Assembly (NCBI GenBank): GCA_020846995.1 | Contig: JADLCV010000238.1 | Coordinates: 1-33,922, forward strand | DNA from: Paracoccaceae bacterium | Lineage (GTDB): Bacteria; Pseudomonadota; Alphaproteobacteria; Rhodobacterales; Rhodobacteraceae | DNA length: 33,922 nt | Direction: 5' to 3' | Part shown: in pieces, positions 24,701 to 29,546 of the stretch | How positions within the stretch are numbered: the stretch's first letter is position 1 | Layout of the letters: every line of letters begins with the position of its first letter | Translations under genes and position numbers: made by a program | Notes under the pieces: generated by a model | What the model saw: the letters and a program-made list of their open reading frames with translations, nothing else | Databases searched by the model: none | Told to the model about the DNA's origin: nothing

Positions 24701-25587
24701 GTGCCGCCCATGTCGAAGGAGATGACGTCGCCCCGCCCCGCTCCCTCGGCGAAAAGCGCGGTGGCGAGCCCGCCCCCGGCCGGGCCGCTCTCGAGCAGGC
24801 GGATCGGCAGCGCCCGGGCGGCGTCGAGCGAGACGAGGCCGCCGGCCGAATGCATGAGCCGGAGCGGCCCGGCGAAGCCGAGGGCGCGGAGCGCGGTCTC
24901 GAGCCGGTTGAGGTAGCGCCCCATCAGGGGCTGGACATAGGCGTTGGCGCAGGTGGTGACGGCGCGCGGGTATTCGCCCATCTCGGCCACGACCTCGGAG
25001 GACACCGAGACCGCGAGCCCGGGGAAGCCCGCGCGCAGGATCTCGGCCGCGCGGCGCTCGTGGGCGGGGTTGGCGTAGCTGTGGAGGAAGACGACCGCCA
25101 CCGCCTCGCAGCCCGCGGCCACCAGCCGCTGGCCGGCGGCGAGGACGGCGCGCTCGTCGAGCGCGGTCAGGACGCGGCCGCGGGCGTCGATCCGCTCGGC
25201 CACCTCGAGGCGCAGGTCGCGCGGCGCCAGGGGTTCGGGGAAGCGCACAAAGAGGTCGTAGATGTCGTAGCGCTGCTCGCTGCCCATCTCGAGGATGTCG
25301 CGGAAGCCGCGGGTCGTGATCATGCCGAGGCGGGCGCCCTTGCGCTCGATCACGGCGTTGGTGACGAGGGTCGTGCCGTGGACCATCTCGGCCACCTCGG
25401 CATGGGCGAGCCCGCGCAGGGCGAGGATCTCGGCCAGCCCCCGCAGTGCCGCCTGCGAGGGGTCGTGGGGCGTTGTCAGCGCCTTGTGGAGCGTCACCTT
25501 GCCCTCGACCGCATCGTAGAGGATGAAGTCGGTGAAGGTACCGCCGATGTCGAAGCCCACGCGCCAGCGGCCTGTGGCTCGGCTCAT
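21748..25587 (-). CDS. Fused hydantoinase A/B (5-oxoprolinase-like) protein
   Basis: 1279-residue protein joining both hydantoinase/oxoprolinase subunits in one open frame. Residues about 1-700 are HyuA-like: the actin-type ATPase start RWRVGFDIGGTFTDFILYD, then VHGTTLVTNAVIERKGARLG, YDIYDLFVRFPEPL and ISFDMGGTTAKACMIEDG. Residues about 710-1250 are HyuB-like: DPIGLEIMWSRLVNVVEEMW, VTNDPWLCAGHLFDIAIVTP, GHVSDIGG and GLNSTMNYTAAHATYPLKCM. The join is near Met709 (23463). Such enzymes use ATP to open cyclic amides (5-oxoproline, hydantoins, N-methylhydantoin); a fused layout of similar length is known from eukaryotic 5-oxoprolinase and some bacterial homologues. The ATG at 25587 overlaps the iclR stop and has AAAGGAAA upstream. 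The exact substrate is not readable. Confidence 0.92.
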   Translation of the reverse strand: MSRATGRWRVGFDIGGTFTDFILYDAVEGKVTLHKALTTPHDPSQAALRGLAEILALRGLAHAEVAEMVHGTTLVTNAVIERKGARLGMITTRGFRDILEMGSEQRYDIYDLFVRFPEPLAPRDLRLEVAERIDARGRVLTALDERAVLAAGQRLVAAGCEAVAVVFLHSYANPAHERRAAEILRAGFPGLAVSVSSEVVAEMGEYPRAVTTCANAYVQPLMGRYLNRLETALRALGFAGPLRLMHSAGGLVSLDAARALPIRLLESGPAGGGLATALFAEGAGRGDVISFDMGGTTAKACMIEDGRAEIAPMMEAARVHRFTRGSGLPVKAPVIEMIEIGAGGGSIARIDSVGLLKVGPESAASDPGPACYGFGGEHATVTDANLVLGYYDPGFFLGGRMTLDAAAARAAIGRLAKPLGLGIEETALGIHKVVVENMAAAARVHLVERGNDPRRYAMVGFGGAGPAHAADVARAMGITTVIVPPASGAASALGFLAAPLSHDGVRSLRVALEEGMDAAAVNALLDDLEAEGRRLLAEAGVAADAVSVERSADMRLAGQMHQIAVPLPAGAIGPASLAAIRADFDRVYAARYTTPFEGARIEAVNFRVRVAGPVPKLSLSGAVGGADPAARVKGHREAWFDAAGALRTPVWDRYALAAGDVIAGPAIVEEREATTVIGPGDRIDVDAGLNLVITVAAVQAAAARVTEDMDRATAVARIAADPIGLEIMWSRLVNVVEEMWLTVCRTAFSLVIAEAQDFACELLDPAGETLAHSPRAMPVFNLTLPRAVKALLARYPAATLRPGDVLVTNDPWLCAGHLFDIAIVTPCFRDGRLVGLMGTVGHVSDIGGTKDALRAREVYEEGLQIPPMKLFEAGRVSEALKVLIHANVRGGEQVWGDIMSFVAANAIGAERLVAFMDDYGMQDLGALAEVVQGLSEGAMRAAIRALPDGVYRATIANNPLGQRLDYPVRITVAGEAMEIDFDGAPPQMAQGGLNSTMNYTAAHATYPLKCMLTPTVRGNAGCYRPFTVKAPEGSILNCVYPASVNIRTRTGWYLAPNIFAALAGAAPAQVQAFTGLAVASTVYGKDAGGAFYSDMLFCGGGQGGSAQGDGHSALLWPTSAANTSIELMESRAPVLVEEKAFLADSAGPGRHRGGVGQRIVFRKRDDDGETMLVSVYPEGVDNPIPGLFGGLPGAGARGRVLDPEGRVLLDCGTGQLVELRSPGERVEKVLAGGAGYGPPAERDPAAVSRDLAMGLISPAHAAAHYGLAAAPAPEAEPVS

Positions 25588-26366
25588 GCGAGTTTCCTTT
25601 CGTCCTGTCGGGCCGGCCCGGGCACGGCATCCCCCGTGCGGGCGGCGATTTCGGCGGCCCCTCCGAGGAGCCCGCGGAGGATGGCCTGGCGTTCGGCGGG
25701 GCCGACGACGGCGGCGGGGAAGACGACGCAAAGGGCCACCGCTTCCCCCGTCGCGGGATCACCGACCGCGACCGCGACGGCATCGACGCCCGCCGTCGCC
25801 TCCTCGTGGGCGAGGGCGAAGCCCTCGGCGCGGATGCGGCGCAGGCGCTCGAGGAGGTCGTCGAGCGATCGCGGGCCGTTGGCGGGCCCCGCCGGCAGCC
25901 CCGTGGGGTAGAGCCGGCGCACCTCGGCATCGCTCTGCCGGGCGAGGAGCGCCCGGCCGGTCGAGGTCGCATGGGCGGGCAGGCGGCGGCCGAGGTTCGA
26001 GACCACCCGTAGCGTGTTCGAGCCCGGGGCGTCGGTCACCGCCGTGACCTCGCGCCCGGTCAGGACCGAGACATAGCCCGTGTGGCCGCAGGCGGCGCTG
26101 ACGCGCGCCACCGCCTCGGCCCCCATCAGGATGAGGGGCGAGGAATGGCGGAAGGCGGCCGAGATGTCGAGGAGGAGGCGCCCCGGCCGGTGGCGCTTGC
26201 CGGCCCCGATCGTCTCGAGGAGCCCCGCCTCGCGCATCGCCTTCATCAGCCGCGAGGCGTTGGCCTTGGGCATGTCGAGGCGGAGGGCGACGTCGGTCAC
26301 CGTCAGCTCGGCACACTCCGAGCTGAAGCAGCGCAGGATCGCGGCGGCGTTGGCCAGGACGGTCAC
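25584..26366 (-). CDS. IclR family transcriptional regulator
   Basis: 260-residue regulator and first gene of operon B. The N-terminal helix-turn-helix is LTVTDVALRLDMPKANASRLMKAM (about residues 21-44). The effector domain shows GHTGYVSVLTGREV, GRRLPAHATSTGRALLA and EEATAGVDAVAVAVGDPATGEAVALCVVFP, the usual IclR pattern. The start is GTG at 26366; an ATG at 26386 is out of frame and stops quickly. The stop overlaps the hydantoinase ATG (ATGA), so regulator and enzymes are co-transcribed, and the regulator probably controls its own operon through the inverted repeat directly upstream. The effector is probably the operon substrate. Confidence 0.92.
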   Translation of the reverse strand: MTVLANAAAILRCFSSECAELTVTDVALRLDMPKANASRLMKAMREAGLLETIGAGKRHRPGRLLLDISAAFRHSSPLILMGAEAVARVSAACGHTGYVSVLTGREVTAVTDAPGSNTLRVVSNLGRRLPAHATSTGRALLARQSDAEVRRLYPTGLPAGPANGPRSLDDLLERLRRIRAEGFALAHEEATAGVDAVAVAVGDPATGEAVALCVVFPAAVVGPAERQAILRGLLGGAAEIAARTGDAVPGPARQDERKLA

Positions 26367-26379
26367 GGGGGCGCCCGTC

Positions 26380-26417
26380 GTTCCATTATGTGCAACTGGG
26401 ATTGCGCAACGTGGAAC
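26380..26417. promoter_or_regulatory. Candidate IclR operator and -10 element of operon B
   Basis: GTTCCA (26380-26385) and TGGAAC (26412-26417) are perfect outer inverted repeats. Inside are GTGCAAC and GCGCAAC, so GTTCCA-TTATG-TGCAAC also forms a 17-base near-palindrome. The minus-strand hexamer CATAAT (26390-26385), a 5 of 6 match to TATAAT, lies within it and would start transcription about 12 bases before the GTG of iclR. No clear -35 is seen, and regulator binding is inferred. Confidence 0.55.
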
Positions 26418-26490
26418 TACCCGGAGCGCCCCCCGATTCGCAAGCCTCTGGGGCCCCGAGGCGGACGCCGGGAAGGCCCGCCCGTGCCCC

Positions 26491-26522
26491 GGGGGCGGCG
26501 GGGGCGGAGGCGGGGGCGGGGG
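26491..26522 (+). other. G-quadruplex-forming motif in the iclR / aminotransferase gap
   Basis: Four G5 tracts (26491-26495, 26500-26504, 26512-26516, 26518-26522) with loops of 4, 7 and 1 bases fit the intramolecular quadruplex pattern on the plus strand, the template strand for both flanking minus-strand genes. The 235-base gap 26367-26601 otherwise holds the operator above and terminator hairpins. Confidence 0.6.
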
Positions 26523-26572
26523 CGGCGGCGCCGCGCGCGGGGGTGGGGAATGCCCTCCCCGGGGAGGCCGGC

Positions 26573-26596
26573 GCGCGCCCCGGGGCCGGGGCGCGC
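26573..26596 (-). terminator. Terminator hairpin after the class IV aminotransferase
   Basis: GCGCGCCCC (26573-26581) pairs with GGGGCGCGC (26588-26596), 5 bases after the stop codon on the minus strand. A second perfect 14-base palindrome, CCTCCCCGGGGAGG (26554-26567), follows. No T-run; together they should separate this gene from operon B. Confidence 0.5.
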
Positions 26597-26601
26597 GGCC
26601 C

Positions 26602-27510
26602 TCAGTCGGCCGTCCGTGCGTGGTCGGCGTAGAGCGCCCGCAGCCGCAGCGTCACCGGGCCGGGCAGCGCGGGCAGGATCCGGCCGTCCACGGCCGCGAC
26701 CGGCGTCATGCCGCCGAAGGTGCCGGTCACGAAGGCCTCGTCGGCGTCGTAGACCTCGGCCAGCGTGAAGTCGTGCTCGCGGCAGGGGATGGCGTTCGCG
26801 GCGCAGAGCTCGATCGCGTTCTGGCGGGTGATGCCCTTGAAGCAGGCGGTCCCGGTCGAGGTGTGGACGGTGCCCTTGCGGACGATGAAGAAGTTCGTCG
26901 CGTTGCAGCTGCTGACGAACCCGCGGTCGTCGAGCATGAGGGCCTCGTCGGCGCCGGCCTTGATCGCCTGCACGAGCGCGGCGATGAGGTTGAGCCGGCT
27001 GTGGGAATTGAGGCGCATGTCGAACATGTCGGCGCGGGCGCAGCGGATGGCCGAGGTGAAGAGGCGCAGCCCGAGGTTGACGATCGCCGGGCTCGGCTCC
27101 TTGTATTCGGCGACGATGACCATGGTCGGCGGGCCGATGGTGTGGCGTGGGTCCTGGTTCGGGGTCCGCTTGACGCCGCGCGTCACCATCAGGCGGATGT
27201 GCACGCCCTCCTGCCCGGTCATTCCGTTGGCCGCGAGCGTGCGGTCGAGGGCGGCGCGGATCTCGTCGCGCGACAGGCCGAGGTCGAGGTCGATGGCGCG
27301 GGCGCCCATGAAGAGGCGGTCGAGGTGGCGCTCGAGGAAGGCCGGGCGGCCGCCGTGGATGCGCAGCCCCTCCCAGATGCCGTCGCCGAGGATGAAGCCG
27401 GAATCGAAGACCGAGACCATGGCCGCCGCCCGCGGCACGAGCTCGCCGTTGACGTAGACGAGAACGCCCCCGTTGCGCGGATCCTCGGCGAAGTCCTGGC
27501 TGCCGGCCAT
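26602..27510 (-). CDS. Class IV PLP aminotransferase family protein (branched-chain / D-amino acid type)
   Basis: 302-residue fold-type IV protein. VYVNGELVPRAAAMVSVFDSGFILGDGIWEGLR is the usual start with the FDxGFxxGDGxxE signature. RHLDRLFMGARAIDL, EALMLDDRGFVSSCNATNFFIV and CFKGITRQNAIELC are further family motifs; the last includes the PLP-phosphate threonine. The segment that normally holds the Schiff-base lysine (IKSLN in D-amino acid aminotransferase, LKHLN in aminodeoxychorismate lyase) reads HSRLN here (Ser171-Arg172-Leu-Asn), with no lysine until Lys184. It may therefore not be a standard transaminase. The ATG at 27510 is supported by the family start MAGSQDFAEDPRNG. It is a single gene, divergent from map. 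Confidence 0.82.
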   Translation of the reverse strand: MAGSQDFAEDPRNGGVLVYVNGELVPRAAAMVSVFDSGFILGDGIWEGLRIHGGRPAFLERHLDRLFMGARAIDLDLGLSRDEIRAALDRTLAANGMTGQEGVHIRLMVTRGVKRTPNQDPRHTIGPPTMVIVAEYKEPSPAIVNLGLRLFTSAIRCARADMFDMRLNSHSRLNLIAALVQAIKAGADEALMLDDRGFVSSCNATNFFIVRKGTVHTSTGTACFKGITRQNAIELCAANAIPCREHDFTLAEVYDADEAFVTGTFGGMTPVAAVDGRILPALPGPVTLRLRALYADHARTAD

Positions 27511-27702
27511 GGCGTCTCCGGTCGGGTGTGCGAGTCGGTCGCGGCGATGGTGCGGGCCCCGGCCCGGCTTGTCGATGCCGAAAGCGCCCCTCCCGGCCTC
27601 CCCCCCGCGGTCCGCCGCCGCCGGGGCGGGCGGACGCCCGGCCTCTGGCCAAGGGCGGCGAAGGGCCCTATCTAGGCCGGGAGGCGGACGGGAAGCGCGA
27701 CG

Positions 27703-28512
27703 GTGTACGGCACGCGGGGGAGGCTGACGAGGGACGGCATCCGGCTGCACGATCCGGCCGATTTCGCCCCCATGCACCGCGCCGGGCGGGTCGCGGCCGC
27801 GATCCTCGACGCCGTCGCCCCCGAGGTCCGGCCGGGAGTGACGACGGCCGCGATCGACGCCGCCATCGCCGCCCTCATCGAGGTCCACGGCGCGACCTCG
27901 GCGACGATCGGCTACCGCGGCTACCGCCATGCCTCCTGCATCAGCCTCAACCATGTCGTCTGCCACGGCATCCCCGGCCCCCGTGCGCTCAGGGACGGCG
28001 ACATCCTCAACATCGACGTGACCGTGATCGTCGACGGCTGGTTTGGCGACACGAGCCGCATGTTCGTCGCCGGCGAGCCCGGCCGCAAGGCCGTGCGGCT
28101 GATCGAGGTCACCCACGAGGCCCTGATGCGGGGCATCGCCGCCGTCCGCCCCGGCGCCAGTTTCGGCGACATCGGCCACGCCATCCAGACCCATGTCGAG
28201 GCCCAGGGCATGTCGGTCGTGCGCGACTTCTGCGGCCACGGGCTCGGGCGGGTCTTCCACGCCCCCCCGAACGTCCTCCACTACGGCCGCCCGGGCAGCG
28301 GCCCGGTGCTCGAGGAAGGCATGTTCTTCACCATCGAGCCGATGGTCAACCTCGGCCGCCCCGAGACCAAGATCCTCGCCGACGAATGGACGGCGGTGAC
28401 GCGCGACAAGTCGTGGTCGGCGCAGTTCGAGCACGCCGTCGGCGTGACCGCGCGGGGCTGCGAGATCTTCACCCTCTCGCCCGCCGGCCGCTTCCACCCG
28501 ACCTGGGGCTGA
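27703..28512 (+). CDS. map: Type I methionine aminopeptidase
   Basis: 269-residue metalloprotease that removes the initiator methionine from nascent proteins. All five metal ligands are visible: Asp105 (ILNIDVTV), Asp116 (WFGDTSRMF), His179 (CGHGLGRVFH), Glu211 (FTIEPMV) and Glu243 (QFEHAVGVT). The active-site His88 is in VVCHGIPGP. The start is GTG at 27703, giving MYGTRGRLTRDGIRLHDPADF; a GGGAAG stretch lies about 8 bases upstream. The 192-base gap to the divergent aminotransferase gene contains TATCTA at 27669-27674 as a weak -10 but no convincing -35. It converges on narR with a 22-base gap that holds a perfect 14-base palindrome (28515-28528). Confidence 0.95.
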   Translation: MYGTRGRLTRDGIRLHDPADFAPMHRAGRVAAAILDAVAPEVRPGVTTAAIDAAIAALIEVHGATSATIGYRGYRHASCISLNHVVCHGIPGPRALRDGDILNIDVTVIVDGWFGDTSRMFVAGEPGRKAVRLIEVTHEALMRGIAAVRPGASFGDIGHAIQTHVEAQGMSVVRDFCGHGLGRVFHAPPNVLHYGRPGSGPVLEEGMFFTIEPMVNLGRPETKILADEWTAVTRDKSWSAQFEHAVGVTARGCEIFTLSPAGRFHPTWG

Positions 28513-28534
28513 GCGCCCCGGCCGGGGCCGCCCC

Positions 28535-29311
28535 TCACGCTCCCCGGCGGAGCCCGGCCACGGTCACCGGCGGCAGGCCGACCCCGGCCGTCGCGCCGTC
28601 GGGGTCGGGCCCGTCGATCAGCGCGTCGGGGCGGGCGAGCGCGACGAGCCGGGCGCGGTCGGTGATGACGACGCGGTTGCCGTCGATCTTGACCCCGTCG
28701 GCCTCGAGCGACTTCAGCGCCCGGCTGAGATTCTCGGCCGTCATCCCGAGGTAGGAGGCGAGCAGCCGCTTCTCGACCGGCAGGCTGAAGCCCGCGACGT
28801 CGCCGGCGATGTGCGACTGGCGCAGGAGGTAGGAGGCGATGCGCTCGCGCGAGGTGCGCAGCTTCAGCCCCTTGGCGTGGCGCACGACCGCCCGGTAGCA
28901 GCCGGCAAGCTCGCCGATCGCCGAGACCGCGAACTCGGGGTCGGAGCGGAAGACGGCGCGGAGGGCGACCGCCGGCACGAGGATCAGCCGCGACCGCTCG
29001 AGCGTGCGGGCCGACATGAGGTGGGGGGCGTCCCGGATGCAGGCGGCAAGGATGAAGCTTCCCACCGGCAGCACCACCGCCATGGTGCACTCGCGCTCGG
29101 CCCAGCGGGAGTAGAGCTCGACCATCCCCTCCATGACGATGTGCAGGAAGTCGGCCGGATCACCCTGGCGGATCAGTTCGAGCCCGGACGGGAAGGTCTG
29201 GGCGTAGGCGCCCTGCATCAGCGTCTCAAAGCTCGCCGGCCGCATCTCGCTGAAGAGCGGCAGGCGCCGAATCTCGGGCAGTTCGCGGGCACGCAGCGTG
29301 ATGGTCGGCAC
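28535..29311 (-). CDS. narR: Crp/Fnr family regulator, NarR-like
   Basis: 258-residue regulator divergent from narK-narG. The cyclic-nucleotide-binding-like domain spans about residues 18-130 (LPLFSEMRPASFETLMQGAYAQTFPSGLELIRQGDPADFLHIVMEG), and the winged helix is SREERIASYLL-type, with recognition helix LASYLGMTAENLSRALKSLEADG. Only two cysteines (near residues 91 and 141) are present, so there is no FNR-type 4Fe-4S cluster. That matches NarR of Paracoccus, which controls narKGHJI in response to nitrate or nitrite. The GTG at 29311 is chosen by family length; the ribosome-binding site is unclear. The symbol rests on context and the missing cluster. Confidence 0.8.
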   Translation of the reverse strand: MPTITLRARELPEIRRLPLFSEMRPASFETLMQGAYAQTFPSGLELIRQGDPADFLHIVMEGMVELYSRWAERECTMAVVLPVGSFILAACIRDAPHLMSARTLERSRLILVPAVALRAVFRSDPEFAVSAIGELAGCYRAVVRHAKGLKLRTSRERIASYLLRQSHIAGDVAGFSLPVEKRLLASYLGMTAENLSRALKSLEADGVKIDGNRVVITDRARLVALARPDALIDGPDPDGATAGVGLPPVTVAGLRRGA

Positions 29312-29348
29312 TCCCGGCGTGGCCTGGCGACGAATCTGCGGCCATCAT

Positions 29349-29362
29349 GGGACTTTTGTCAA
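29349..29362. promoter_or_regulatory. Degenerate FNR-type box upstream of narR
   Basis: GGGAC-TTTT-GTCAA: one perfect half-site (GTCAA) and one 3 of 5 half-site with the correct 4-base spacing, centred about 44 bases before the narR GTG. It may serve autoregulation; the match is weak. Confidence 0.3.
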
Positions 29363-29464
29363 TGCGGCAGGCTGCGCATTTCGTGCGGCAGGGGCACGGG
29401 ATGGGCCATCCCCGGGAACCGAAGGCAAATCCGGCCCGATTCCCGGCCGCCCCGCGGCGCGGGC

Positions 29465-29478
29465 TTGACCTGCGTCAA
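29465..29478. promoter_or_regulatory. FNR/NarR-type box upstream of narK
   Basis: TTGAC-CTGC-GTCAA, perfect 5-bp half-sites with the 4-base spacing of FNR/NarR/NnrR sites (TTGAT-N4-ATCAA consensus). It lies about 69 bases before the narK ATG. If it works as a class II site centred at -41.5, transcription would start near 29513. The rest of the 235-base gap 29312-29546 shows nothing else clear. Confidence 0.7.
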
Positions 29479-29546
29479 TTTCCGCCCGCCGCGATCGCGT
29501 GCAACACGGACGGCAACCCGGGGGGTCCCGGGACTCGGAGGGTTAC

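Noticed and set aside
22835-25972. Minus-strand open frame of over 1000 codons in a second frame of the fused hydantoinase gene
   Set aside because: Arg/Pro-rich out-of-frame translation with no domain; the true frame has all HyuA/HyuB motifs.
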